A stretch of DNA of 64,000 bases from PALSA-600 sp037142875 (lineage in GTDB: Bacteria > Actinomycetota > Thermoleophilia > Gaiellales > Gaiellaceae): NCBI GenBank assembly GCA_037142875.1, contig JBAWZV010000002.1, positions 62,001-126,000 on the forward strand, in the 5' to 3' direction. The position numbers were made by a program, and so were the translations under genes. The first letter of the stretch is position 1, and each line of letters opens with the position of its first letter. Shown piece after piece: positions 1 to 11,124 of this stretch. The notes under the pieces were generated by a model. That model ran no database searches. It had not been told where the DNA came from and was given only the letters and a program-made list of their open reading frames with translations.

Positions 1-1
1 G

Positions 2-906
<905 letters not shown>

Positions 907-910
<4 letters not shown>

Positions 911-2361
911 AGCTGATCTACGAGAAGTCCCGACCCGGCCGTCGCGGCCTTGAGATTCCGAAGCCGGACCTGCCCGTGCCAGCGATCCCTGCCGGGCTCG
1001 CGCGCAAGACGCCGCCGCGGCTGCCCGAGATGGCAGAGCCCGAGGTTATGCGCCACTTCACCGAGCTCTCGCGCCGCAACTTCGGGATCGACATCGGTTT
1101 CTACCCGCTCGGCTCCTGCACGATGAAGTACAACCCGCGCGTCAACGAGCGTCTCGTCGGGCTACCTGGCTTCCGCGACCTGCACCCGCTCGTCGAGGAC
1201 GACGCGGCGCAGGGGGCGCTTGAGCTCGAATGGAACCTGCAGGAGATCCTCCGCGCCGTGACGGGCCTTCCGGGAGTCAGCCTTCAGCCTGCGGCCGGGA
1301 GCCAGGGTGAGCTCACCGGGCTCCTCTGCATGCGCGCGTACTTCGATGACATCGGCGAAGGTGAGCAGCGCCGCAAGATCGTCATCCCGGATACGGCCCA
1401 CGGTACGAACCCGGCGAGCGTGACCATGGCCGGCTACGAGGTGACCCCGGTCAAGACCGACGCCCGCGGCAACATCGACATCGATGACCTCCGGACGAAG
1501 GTCGACGAACATACGGCCGGGCTGATGCTCACGAATCCGTCAACTCTGGGGCTCTTCGACGAGAACATCGAGCAGATCCGCGACATCTTCCACGCCGCCG
1601 GAGCGCTCATGTACTACGACGGCGCGAACCTGAACGCCGTCGTGGGGATCTCCCGGCCGGGTGACATGGGCTTTGACATCGTCCACATCAACCTCCACAA
1701 GACCTTCTCGCAGCCGCATGGCGGCGGCGGGCCCGGTGGCGGGCCGATCGCAGTCGCGGCGAAGATCGATCCGTATCTGCCGGCGCCGGTCGTTGTGCGT
1801 GACGGCGAAGGGTTCCGGCTCGACTACGACCGGCCAAAATCAATCGGCAAGGTGCGTGGCTTCAGCGGGCCATTCGGCGTATTCGTCCGCTCCTACGCGT
1901 TCATGCGTGCCTGGGGGCCGGGGCTGAAGCAGATGAGCGAGATCGCTGTCCTGAATGCGAACTACATGCGTGTCCGGCTCCAGGGTGCCTATGAGCTTCC
2001 GTACGACCGGCTGTGCATGCACGAGTTCGTGCTCAGCGCGCGAGCCCTCAAGCGCGACCACGGAATCACCGCACTTGATGTGGCCAAGCGACTGATGGAC
2101 TTCAACTACCACCCGCCGACGGTGTACTTCCCGCTCGTCGTCCCTGAGGCGCTCATGATCGAGCCGACCGAGACCGAGGCGAAGGAGACGCTTGACGAGT
2201 TCTGCGACGCGATGCTGCAGATCGCCCGTGAGGCGGCCGAGAGCCCGGATGAGCTCCGGGCGGCGCCGCACGGGCGTCCGGTCGAGCGGCTTGATGAGGT
2301 ACGTGCGGCCAGGAACCCCATCGTCCGTTACGGCTTCGCCCGCGCGGACGACGACGTGTAG
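907..2361 (+). CDS. gcvPB: Glycine dehydrogenase (decarboxylating) subunit 2
   Basis: PLP-binding subunit of the split glycine decarboxylase, 484 aa, the usual size for GcvPB. The cofactor motif NLHKTFSQPHGGGGPGGGP lies at about residues 262-280 with Lys265 as the expected Schiff-base lysine. The start is GTG at 907, sharing bases with the gcvPA stop. gcvT and gcvH are not in the window and may lie upstream. A 69-bp gap follows before an unrelated reductase, so this is probably the last gene of the gcv operon. Confidence 0.96.
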
Positions 2362-2430
2362 CCACTCGCCCGCCACAAGCTGACACCGCTCATCTACCGT
2401 GGGTGCTCACGCGAAGCGAGGGAGAGTCTG

Positions 2431-3435
2431 ATGGAGAAGCGCCGTCTCGGCACGCATGGGCTCGTCACATCCGCCCAGGGGCTCGGATGCATGGGCATGT
2501 CGGAGTTCTACGGGCCAAGGGACGACGCGGAGGCCGTCGCGACCATCCACCGCGCTCTCGACCTCGGGGTCGACTTCTTCGACACCGCGGACATGTACGG
2601 CCCGTGCACGAACGAGCGTCTCGTCGGCCGCGCTCTCGCCGGCCGACGCCACGAGGTCGTGATCGCGACGAAGTTCGGCAACGAACGGCGCGAGGACGGA
2701 ACCTGGCTAGGCACGAACGGCCGCCCCGAGTACGTGCATGCGGCGTGTGATGCCTCGCTCGCCCGACTCGGGATCGACACGATCGACCTCTACTACCAGC
2801 ATCGCGTTGATCGAGACACCCCCGTCGAGGAGACATGGGGTGCCCTCGCCGAGCTTGTCGAGGCGGGCAAGGTGCGTTACCTCGGAATCTCGGAAGCCGC
2901 AGCTGCCACCGTCCGGAGAGCCCACAGCGTTCACCCGGTGAGCGCTCTGCAGTACGAGTACTCGCTCTGGACGCGAGATCCCGAGGAGGAGATCCTGCCG
3001 CTTGCTCGTGAGCTCGGGATCGGATTCGTCCCGTACAGCCCGCTCGGACGCGGTGCCCTGGCAGGCGGTATCAAATCGGCTGACGATCTCCATGAGACCG
3101 ACTTTCGTCGCAACAACGCCCGCTTCCAGGGCGAGAACCTGGCCCACAACATCACGCTGATCGCTCACCTCGAGGCGATCGCTGCCGAGAAGGACGCGAC
3201 TCCGGCGCAGGTGGCGCTCGCGTGGGTGCTGGCCCAGGGCACGGACATCGTGCCGATCCCGGGCACGAAGCATGTGAGCTACCTGGAGCAGAATGTCGCA
3301 GCCTGCGAGCTCGTCCTCCCGACCTCCGACCTTGAGCGTCTTTCGGCGGCGTTCCCCGCCGGTGCAACCGCGGGTGATCGCTATCCCGACATGTCCCGTG
3401 TCAACATCGACGCCAGGCCATTAACAGCTCCTTAA
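2431..3435 (+). CDS. Aldo/keto reductase
   Basis: NADPH-dependent TIM-barrel oxidoreductase of the AKR superfamily, 334 aa, substrate unknown. The catalytic tetrad is complete: Asp51 and Tyr56 in DTADMYG, Lys81 in IATKFG, His124 in YYQHRVD. The C-terminal cofactor region is near VPIPGTKHVSYLEQN. The ATG is preceded by a purine-rich ribosome site (GAGGGAGAG), so the gene is leadered, with a possible -10 TACCGT at 2395. It resembles the broad AKR11/AKR13-type proteins annotated as general reductases. Confidence 0.9.
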   Translation: MEKRRLGTHGLVTSAQGLGCMGMSEFYGPRDDAEAVATIHRALDLGVDFFDTADMYGPCTNERLVGRALAGRRHEVVIATKFGNERREDGTWLGTNGRPEYVHAACDASLARLGIDTIDLYYQHRVDRDTPVEETWGALAELVEAGKVRYLGISEAAAATVRRAHSVHPVSALQYEYSLWTRDPEEEILPLARELGIGFVPYSPLGRGALAGGIKSADDLHETDFRRNNARFQGENLAHNITLIAHLEAIAAEKDATPAQVALAWVLAQGTDIVPIPGTKHVSYLEQNVAACELVLPTSDLERLSAAFPAGATAGDRYPDMSRVNIDARPLTAP

Positions 3436-3517
3436 TCCCGTACGCCGACGGGAACGTCTGCCCTGCGCGGCGCGTTTGGTCGTCTGCATGCCAGAAATCC
3501 ACGACAAAGGAGTTCGC

Positions 3518-3910
3518 TTGACAGATGTCGTCCGAACCGACGCCGAGTGGCGCGCTCAGCTCGATCCCGAGCAGTACCGGGTCCTGCGCGAGAAGGGAAC
3601 GGAGCCGCCGTTCTCCGGCGAGTACGACCACGTCTTCGAACCCGGGACGTATCACTGCGCGGGCTGCGGCACGGAGCTCTTCACCTCCGAGGCGAAGTAC
3701 GACTCGGGCTGCGGCTGGCCGGCTTTCTTCGAACCGGCGAGCGACGAGGCGATCGACGAGGAGACGGACAGAAGCCACGGCATGGTTCGCACCGAGGTCA
3801 TGTGCGCAAGCTGTGGCGGGCACCTGGGGCATCTGTTCCCAGACGGCCCGGCGCCGACCGGTGTGCGGTACTGCATCAACTCAGCGGCCCTCAAGCTGGA
3901 GGAGAAGTGA
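3518..3910 (+). CDS. msrB: Peptide-methionine (R)-S-oxide reductase MsrB
   Basis: Reduces the R epimer of methionine sulfoxide in oxidised proteins. The TTG at 3518 is chosen because AAAGGAG lies 5 nt before it and the protein (130 aa) then begins with the family-typical TDVVRTDAEWRAQL; an in-frame GTG at 3476 would add 14 atypical residues. Two structural-zinc CxxC pairs are present (CAGC and CASC), and the catalytic Cys is in RYCINSAAL. The stop overlaps msrA (TGATG), giving an msrB-msrA oxidative-repair operon. Confidence 0.95.
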   Translation: MTDVVRTDAEWRAQLDPEQYRVLREKGTEPPFSGEYDHVFEPGTYHCAGCGTELFTSEAKYDSGCGWPAFFEPASDEAIDEETDRSHGMVRTEVMCASCGGHLGHLFPDGPAPTGVRYCINSAALKLEEK

Positions 3911-4389
3911 TGACAAGCAAGGCGACATTCGGTGCAGGGTGCTTCTGGGGTGTCGAGGCGGCGTTTCGTCGGATCGACGGCGTGGTCTCGACGGCGGTCG
4001 GGTATGCCGGTGGCGCCACGTCGAACCCCAGCTACCAGCAGGTCTGTCACGAAGGAACGGGCCATGCCGAGGTGGTCGAGGTCACCTACGACCCGGCGAA
4101 GGTGCTGTACGAGCAGCTGCTCGCGGTCTTCTGGGCCGAGCACGACCCCACGCAGCTCAACCGTCAGGGGCCTGACGTCGGTGACCAGTACCGCTCCGTC
4201 ATCTTCGTCCAGGACGCCGGGCAGCGGGCGGCCGCCGAGTCCTCACGTGACCGAGTCCAGTCGCGGCTCACGAAGCCGGTCGTAACCCAGATCGAGGATG
4301 CGCCGACCTTCTGGTCGGCCGAGGACTACCACCAGCAGTACCTCGAGAAGCGCGGGCTCTCGAGCTGTCACGTCTCTCTCGTAGTCTAG
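3910..4389 (+). CDS. msrA: Peptide-methionine (S)-S-oxide reductase MsrA
   Basis: Stereo-complement of MsrB, 159 aa, acting on the S epimer of methionine sulfoxide. The catalytic motif GCFWGVE follows the start directly (Cys11), and the family segments YAGGATSNPSYQQVC and EDYHQQYLEK are present. The ATG at 3910 overlaps the msrB stop. In-frame sequence continues upstream to 3547 but only as a shadow of msrB. The two genes probably share one transcript, ending at the hairpin at 4400-4431. Confidence 0.95.
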   Translation: MTSKATFGAGCFWGVEAAFRRIDGVVSTAVGYAGGATSNPSYQQVCHEGTGHAEVVEVTYDPAKVLYEQLLAVFWAEHDPTQLNRQGPDVGDQYRSVIFVQDAGQRAAAESSRDRVQSRLTKPVVTQIEDAPTFWSAEDYHQQYLEKRGLSSCHVSLVV

Positions 4390-4399
4390 GAAGGGCGTC

Positions 4400-4431
4400 C
4401 GGCGGTCGGGGCATGCGTGGCCCGACCGCCG
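4400..4431 (+). terminator. Hairpin after msrA, likely terminator
   Basis: A perfect 11-bp stem (CGGCGGTCGGG with CCCGACCGCCG) and a 10-nt loop begin 11 bp after the msrA stop. There is no T-run, so it may be a weak or Rho-assisted terminator. Confidence 0.5.
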
Positions 4432-4488
4432 CGAGGCGTGCGCGGCGAGAGTTCGTGCATTTTGCGAGAAAGGCCCTTCCAGGAACCC

Positions 4489-4516
4489 TTGCGGCCCGTC
4501 GCTCCTTCGCTAATCT
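4489..4516 (+). promoter_or_regulatory. Promoter of the candidate RNA at 4523
   Basis: TTGCGG (4489-4494), 16-nt spacer, TAATCT (4511-4516). It is the best -35/-10 pair in the window, and the predicted start (about 4523) falls at the 5' foot of the RNA's closing helix. Confidence 0.5.
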
Positions 4517-4522
4517 CGGGCT

Positions 4523-4650
4523 CTCACCGAGCACGGAGCGCGAGTAAGTCGATGCCGCCCCAAGAGATCGGACGCGGAAGGCCGCAAGGCCCAGGGCGAT
4601 CGGTCAGTTGGGACGGCGGATGAAAGCGCCACCGGCTCGGTGTTCCTTGT
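4523..4650 (+). ncRNA. Candidate small structured RNA, class not recognised
   Basis: In a 342-bp gap between the convergent msrA and the gene at 4732, four helices nest around one axis: CACCGAGC 4525-4532 with GCTCGGTG 4635-4642 (8/8); CCGCCCCAA 4555-4563 with TTGGGACGG 4608-4616 (8/9); GATCG 4566-4570 with CGATC 4597-4601; and GGCC-GCAA-GGCC 4580-4591, a GNRA-capped tip. A good promoter points into it, and TTCCTTGTT follows the closing helix. No plus-strand gene lies downstream, so a riboswitch is unlikely. It does not carry the conserved cores of SRP RNA, RNase P or GEMM-I. Nothing else is seen in 4432-4488 or 4651-4731. Confidence 0.4.
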
Positions 4651-4731
4651 TAAGTCCTGTCCTGTCACAGTGGCACGGCGCCTTTGGCACCCGGCGCTGG
4701 AGCCTGCGCGGGGGACATGATCGGGAGACCG

Positions 4732-5438
4732 CTACGGCGTGACAGTAACGGCGGAGGCGGCTTCGTAGATACGGAGGCCGGTCGCTGTTGTCGCGCACGC
4801 CTGGTTCGCAGCCACGACGACGCGACCCGGGCGTGGGGCGGTCCAGACGATGGCGAAGGCGCCCTTGGCACTGAGCTTCGGCTGGGCGTACAGCGCCGGT
4901 GCGCCACCGTGGTTGTAGACCGTGACCATGTCGGCACACCCCGCGGCGGACGAGAAGAACCTGCCGGAGATCGCGACCTTCCGTCCGGCGGAGGCTCTGG
5001 CGGCAAGTGTCGGGCCAGGCCCGGGTGCGTCGCAGGCCCACGTCCACGTGTCGGTGGCTCCGATGCCCTTCGGGCGCATCGAGCCGTAGTGGATGACAAG
5101 GCGCGTGTACTGGCGCCTGCCACTCAGGCAGGTGCGAACGCGGTCTGCGGCGGCGGTCATCGGGTAGCTGTGGAAGTGCCCGGCTGCGCAGTTCGGTGTG
5201 CAGTCGTTCGCGGTCGCGATGCCTCTTGTTGTCACCGACGAGGCACCCCACCGGCTCCAGACGAGCTGCGTCAGCCCGTAGTTACCGTCACCGCAGGCAA
5301 GCGTGATCGCGGCCGGTGAGAGCGTCTGAGCTCCGCAGTCGGGCAGCGTCAGCGTCGGATGCACGGTGGGAACCGACGCGGCGGCGCCGGTCGAAGCCAC
5401 TGCGACGACGGCGAGAGCGGCCAGCAGCAGCCGGATAT

Positions 5439-5442
<4 letters not shown>
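4732..5442 (-). CDS. Secreted protein of unknown function
   Basis: A 236-aa protein with a clear Sec signal peptide (MNIRLLLAALAVVAVASTGAAAS) and several Cys residues in the mature part that may form disulfides. No family is recognised; the last ~90 residues (RKVAISGRFFSS...RVVVAANQAC) look beta-rich and could be an Ig-like fold. The GTG start overlaps the typA stop (GTGA), so it is translationally coupled to typA, an odd partner for an exported protein. Real as a gene by signal peptide and coupling; the function is open. Confidence 0.75.
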
Positions 5443-7298
<1,856 letters not shown>

Positions 7299-7306
7299 GG
7301 CCCAGC

Positions 7307-7312
7307 AGGCTA
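7307..7312 (-). promoter_or_regulatory. -10 box of typA
   Basis: TAGCCT, 8 nt before the ATG; leaderless arrangement. Confidence 0.5.
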
Positions 7313-7348
7313 TCCGTAGCGGGTGGTCTGACCGGGATTCGGGTGTCT

Positions 7349-8332
7349 CTAGGCGGCGTTGTCTGCCGCGGCGAGCTGCCCGCAGGCAGCTGCGATGTCG
7401 CGGCCTCGGGTCAGGCGCACCGTCGTCGGCACACGGGCCTTACCGAGCACCGACTTGAACCGCTCGATCGCGTCACGCCCGGAGCCGTCGTACATCCCGG
7501 TCGGGTTGTACGGGATCAGATTGACCTTGAACATCTTCGGGTCGAGGATCTTGGCGAGCGCAGCGGCGTTCTCGACGGAGTCGTTGACGCCCGCCAGCAT
7601 GACGTACTCGATGTAGACCTTCTGGCCTCGCACAGCGACGTACCGGCGGCACTCCGCGAGGACGTCCTCCAGCGGGAAGCGGTCGTTGACCGGCATCAGC
7701 CGGCTGCGGAGCACGTCGGCGGGCGCATGGAGGGAGAGCGCAAGACGGATCGGCTGGTCGACCTCGTCGATGAACCGCGTCAGGCCGGGCAGCCAGCCGA
7801 CGGTCGAGATCGTCGTGCGGCGTGGCGTCACCCCGACGTCCGGGAGCCGTCGTGCGGCTTCGAGAACCGGGTCGAGGTTCATCATCGGCTCTCCCATCCC
7901 CATGAAGACGACGTGGTCGACCGGCTCGATCCGGCGGAAGTGCAGCACCTGGTCGAGGATCTCTCCGGCCGACAGGTTCCGCCCGAACTTCATCTGCCCG
8001 GTCGCGCAGAACGTGCAGGTGAGCGGACATCCCGACTGGGACGAGAGGCACACCGAGCGCCGACCGTCGCGGTAGCGCATCAGCACGGCCTCGACGGGAA
8101 GACCGTCGTACGTCCGGAAGAGCACCTTGAGCGTGCGGTCCTTCGCCTGGGTCTCGCTCATCACCTTGAGCGACGAGAACGGCACCTGCTCCTCGAGCTG
8201 GGCGCGGAGCGGCGCCGGAAGGTTCGTCATCTCGGAATATCCGGCAACCCCGCGTGCGGCCCACTCCCACACCTGGCGGGCGCGGTAGGCGGGCTCGTAG
8301 GCGAGCGCGGCGTCGAGACGTTCGAGGTTCAC
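7349..8332 (-). CDS. rlmN: Dual-specificity 23S rRNA/tRNA adenine C2-methyltransferase RlmN
   Basis: Radical-SAM enzyme methylating C2 of A2503 in 23S rRNA and A37 in certain tRNAs. The 4Fe-4S motif CPLTCTFC gives Cys102, Cys106 and Cys109; RlmN-specific Cys95 (VCLSSQ) and the methyl-carrying Cys317 (AAACGQL) are present. At 327 aa it is slightly shorter than usual at the N terminus, but the GTG start is supported by TACGGT 6 nt upstream. Divergent from the VOC gene at 8368. Confidence 0.95.
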   Translation of the reverse strand: MNLERLDAALAYEPAYRARQVWEWAARGVAGYSEMTNLPAPLRAQLEEQVPFSSLKVMSETQAKDRTLKVLFRTYDGLPVEAVLMRYRDGRRSVCLSSQSGCPLTCTFCATGQMKFGRNLSAGEILDQVLHFRRIEPVDHVVFMGMGEPMMNLDPVLEAARRLPDVGVTPRRTTISTVGWLPGLTRFIDEVDQPIRLALSLHAPADVLRSRLMPVNDRFPLEDVLAECRRYVAVRGQKVYIEYVMLAGVNDSVENAAALAKILDPKMFKVNLIPYNPTGMYDGSGRDAIERFKSVLGKARVPTTVRLTRGRDIAAACGQLAAADNAA

Positions 8333-8338
8333 CTACAC

Positions 8339-8344
8339 ACCGTA
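8339..8344 (-). promoter_or_regulatory. -10 box of rlmN
   Basis: TACGGT, 6 nt before the GTG; no Shine-Dalgarno site. Confidence 0.5.
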
Positions 8345-8367
8345 GCCCTGACAGCGATGATGGCGAC

Positions 8368-8781
8368 ATGGAGCAACGCGTTTCACTCATCACGCTCGGC
8401 GTCGAAGACCTCCCACGCGCCCGGGCCTTCTACGAAGCGATCGGCTGGGAGGTGACCGACGATCCCGAGGAGGTGATCTTCTTCCAGGCGGGCGGACTGG
8501 TCGTCGCGCTCTGGAGCCGAGAGAGCCTGGCCGAGGACACTCACATGGACGACTCGAGCGGCTGGGGTGGCGTGACGCTGGCCCACAACGTCGGCTCTCC
8601 CGCCGAGGTCGACGCGATCCTCGAGGATGCGCGCATCGCCGGCGCGCGCATCGCGCGACCGGGCGACGAGACCCACTGGGGTGGGTACTCGGGCGTCTTC
8701 GTCGACCTCGACGGCCACCCGTGGGAGATCGCGCACAACCCCGGGTGGGTTCTCAACGACGATGGCACCGTCACGATCTGA
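8368..8781 (+). CDS. VOC-superfamily protein (glyoxalase/bleomycin-resistance fold)
   Basis: A 137-aa single-domain vicinal oxygen chelate protein. It opens with the fold's typical ITLGVEDLPRARAFYEAIGWEV and closes with FVDLDGHPWEIAHNP, which contains the Glu usually used as a metal ligand. VOC proteins of this size act as lyases, dioxygenases or antibiotic-binding proteins; the substrate cannot be assigned. In-frame sequence extends back to 8254 over rlmN, but homology starts at the ATG at 8368. No convincing -10 box or Shine-Dalgarno site was found. Confidence 0.85.
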   Translation: MEQRVSLITLGVEDLPRARAFYEAIGWEVTDDPEEVIFFQAGGLVVALWSRESLAEDTHMDDSSGWGGVTLAHNVGSPAEVDAILEDARIAGARIARPGDETHWGGYSGVFVDLDGHPWEIAHNPGWVLNDDGTVTI

Positions 8782-8786
8782 CGTTC

Positions 8787-8792
8787 TAGGCT
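8787..8792 (+). promoter_or_regulatory. -10 box of the threonine aldolase gene
   Basis: TAGGCT, 6 nt before the ATG at 8799. Confidence 0.5.
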
Positions 8793-8798
8793 GACGCC

Positions 8799-9842
8799 AT
8801 GATCGATCTCCGCTCGGACACTCAGACCACACCCTCACAGGCGATGCGCCAGGCGATGGCCGAGGCTGAGGTCGGTGACGAGCAGCGGCGTGAGGATCCG
8901 ACCGTCCTTGCGCTCGAGGAGCGCGCTGCGGCGTTCCTCGGTCAGGAGGAGGCCGTGTACCTCCCGACCGCGACGATGGCCAACCAGATCGCCCTCGCGA
9001 TCCTCGGCGAGCGCGGCACCGAGCTGATCGTCGAGGAGACCGCGCACATCATGATCGCCGAGCTCGGCGGCGCCGCCATGCACTCGGGCCTTCAGACCCG
9101 GGGGTTACCGGGCGTGAGGGGGTGCCTCTGCGCCGAGCAGATTCCGGAGGCTGTTCATCCGTCGGACGGCTTCCATCAGCCGCGCGCGTCGATCCTGGCG
9201 CTCGAGAACACCCACAACAGTGCGGGCGGGGCTGTGTGGCCCCTCGACGGGCTCACTGCTGTCGTCGGCGCGGCGCGTGAGGTCGGGCTCGCGGTGCACC
9301 TCGATGGAGCGCGGATCGCAAACGCAGCCGTTGCACTTGGCATCCCGACCGCGGAGATGGGTGTGCTGTTCGACACGGTCACGCTATGTCTCTCCAAGGG
9401 ACTCGGTGCACCGCTCGGAGCCGTCATCGCCGGTTCGAACGAGCTGATGCTTCGGGCGCGCGTCGAGAAACACCGCTTCGGCGGGGCGATGCGCCAGGCC
9501 GGCGTGATCGCCGCCGCCGGGCTCTACGCGCTGGAGCACAACGTCCACCGGCTCGCTGACGATCACGTTCGGGCGCGGAGGCTCGCCGAAGGCTGGCACG
9601 CGCGGGGGCTTCCGGTCGATCTCGACCAGGTCGAGACGAACTTCGTCCAGCTCGATGTCGGCGCGCTCGGCTTGACGAGCGGCACCGCACTTCAGCTCCT
9701 CGACGCGGCCGGCGTCGGACTGACGTCGACGGTCAGGCGTAACGTTCTGCGCGCCGTTACGCATCTTGACGTCGACGACGACCACATCGATCGGGCGATC
9801 GAGCTCGCCCCCGCTGCGTTGGAGGCGCATGTCGCGGCCTGA
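8799..9842 (+). CDS. ltaE: Threonine aldolase family protein
   Basis: PLP fold-type I enzyme (347 aa) expected to cleave L-threonine or allo-threonine to glycine and acetaldehyde. Typical N terminus DLRSDTQTTPS, the ExPTV-like segment REDPTVLALE, and Lys200 in LCLSKGLGAPLG as the cofactor lysine. The usual Val-Tyr-Gly before EDPT is replaced by QRR, so substrate preference may differ. It could supply glycine to the cleavage system at the start of the window (inference). The 3' end overlaps the next gene by 14 bp. Confidence 0.9.
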   Translation: MIDLRSDTQTTPSQAMRQAMAEAEVGDEQRREDPTVLALEERAAAFLGQEEAVYLPTATMANQIALAILGERGTELIVEETAHIMIAELGGAAMHSGLQTRGLPGVRGCLCAEQIPEAVHPSDGFHQPRASILALENTHNSAGGAVWPLDGLTAVVGAAREVGLAVHLDGARIANAAVALGIPTAEMGVLFDTVTLCLSKGLGAPLGAVIAGSNELMLRARVEKHRFGGAMRQAGVIAAAGLYALEHNVHRLADDHVRARRLAEGWHARGLPVDLDQVETNFVQLDVGALGLTSGTALQLLDAAGVGLTSTVRRNVLRAVTHLDVDDDHIDRAIELAPAALEAHVAA

Positions 9843-11124
9843 CTCCCTCAACCAGGCGTGCGAGCGACTGCTACAGACACGTCAGGCGCAGCGACTTCCG
9901 TCGATCGCCGCCGCAGTGGTGCGGGCCGGTGAGGTCGTCTGGTCGGGCGCCGTCGGATACGCCGACTGGGAGGGGGGCGTCCTCGCGACGCCCGGGACGC
10001 AGTATCGAATCGGCTCGATCACAAAGACGTTTACGGCTGTCGCGGTGATGCAGCTCCGCGACGGCGGCTTCCTTGACCTCGACGATCGTCTGGAGCAGCA
10101 CATCGACGGCATCGCGCCGGGCTCCCCGACGATCCGTCAGCTTGTTGCGCACCTCTCGGGTCTCCGGCGCGAGGCGGGCGAGATGTTCGTGACCGGCGCG
10201 ACACCGAGCGTCGAGGACGTGCTCGGGGCGTACGAGCGGGTGCTTCCAGCCGCGCGGGCACATCACTACTCGAACCTCGCCTTCGCGCTCCTCGGCGAGG
10301 TCGTCGCGCGCCGCAGCGGGACGCCGTACATGGAGTACGTCGATACGAATCTGATCGCCCCGCTCGACCTGTCACGGACAACCTGGTACGAGCAGCGACC
10401 GAACGCGCAGGGCTATCTCGTCGACGAGTGGGCCGGTACAGCAGCACGTGAGCCTCACAGCGACATGGGAGGTGTGGCCGCGATGGGGCAGCTGTGGTCG
10501 ACGGTCGGCGATCTCTGCGCCTGGGCCTCGTTTCTCGTCGACGGCCGAGAGGGCGTGCTCTCACCCGAGAGTGCCGACGAGCTCTGGTCGCCACAGGTGA
10601 TGGTGAATCCGGACGAGTGGGTGGTGGGCTGGGGGCTCGGCCTCGAGCTCCAGCGTCGCGGCGAGCGGGTCTTCGGAGGTCACGGCGGAGCGATGCCCGG
10701 CTTCCTGGCTGGTGTCTACATCAACCGTAAGACACGGACTGGGGCGGCTGCGCTGACGAACTCGGGAACGCAGGGGGTGAAGGATCTCGCCCTCGACCTC
10801 GTATCGACGACGATCGACCTGTGGCCGGCGGACGTTGGCGTCTGGACGCCCGAGGCGGAGCCGCCCGCGGAGATCCGCTCGATCCTCGGCCGTTGGTGGT
10901 CGGAGGGCAGCGAGTTCACGTTCTGCTGGCGGGATGCGAAGCTCGAGGCCACGGTTGAGGGTGCAGCGTCATGGCAGCTCCCCGCCGTCTTCGAGCGCGT
11001 CGGCGAGCGCGAGTATCGGGGTGTCTCCGGGCGCGAGCGGGGCGAGCTCCTGCGGATCGAGGACGACCGTCTGGTGTGGGCCGGGTACGCATTCACCCGT
11101 CTGCAGGAGCCGTCTGCCGGCTAG
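9829..11124 (+). CDS. Serine hydrolase of the beta-lactamase (class C/esterase) family
   Basis: A 431-aa serine hydrolase with the penicillin-recognising fold. SxxK at Ser63-Lys66 (SITK), YSN at 147-149, and HGGAMPGF as the third active-site motif (HxG type) are all present. No signal peptide is seen, so it is probably a cytoplasmic esterase or peptidase rather than a drug-resistance enzyme. A C-terminal ~100-residue lipocalin-like region follows the catalytic domain. The ATG at 9829 was chosen over the longer in-frame start at 9766, which lies over ltaE; GGAGG sits just 3 nt upstream. Confidence 0.88.
   Translation: MSRPDSLNQACERLLQTRQAQRLPSIAAAVVRAGEVVWSGAVGYADWEGGVLATPGTQYRIGSITKTFTAVAVMQLRDGGFLDLDDRLEQHIDGIAPGSPTIRQLVAHLSGLRREAGEMFVTGATPSVEDVLGAYERVLPAARAHHYSNLAFALLGEVVARRSGTPYMEYVDTNLIAPLDLSRTTWYEQRPNAQGYLVDEWAGTAAREPHSDMGGVAAMGQLWSTVGDLCAWASFLVDGREGVLSPESADELWSPQVMVNPDEWVVGWGLGLELQRRGERVFGGHGGAMPGFLAGVYINRKTRTGAAALTNSGTQGVKDLALDLVSTTIDLWPADVGVWTPEAEPPAEIRSILGRWWSEGSEFTFCWRDAKLEATVEGAASWQLPAVFERVGEREYRGVSGRERGELLRIEDDRLVWAGYAFTRLQEPSAG

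Noticed and set aside
3476..3517. Upstream GTG start for msrB
   Set aside because: It adds residues not typical of MsrB, while a TTG with AAAGGAG at proper spacing gives the family N terminus.
4523..4650. Reading the structured element as a riboswitch (c-di-GMP, guanidine, glycine, cobalamin) or SRP RNA
   Set aside because: None of the conserved cores I know match. SRP has GGAAGG but lacks the AGCAGC side, and no gene follows on that strand.
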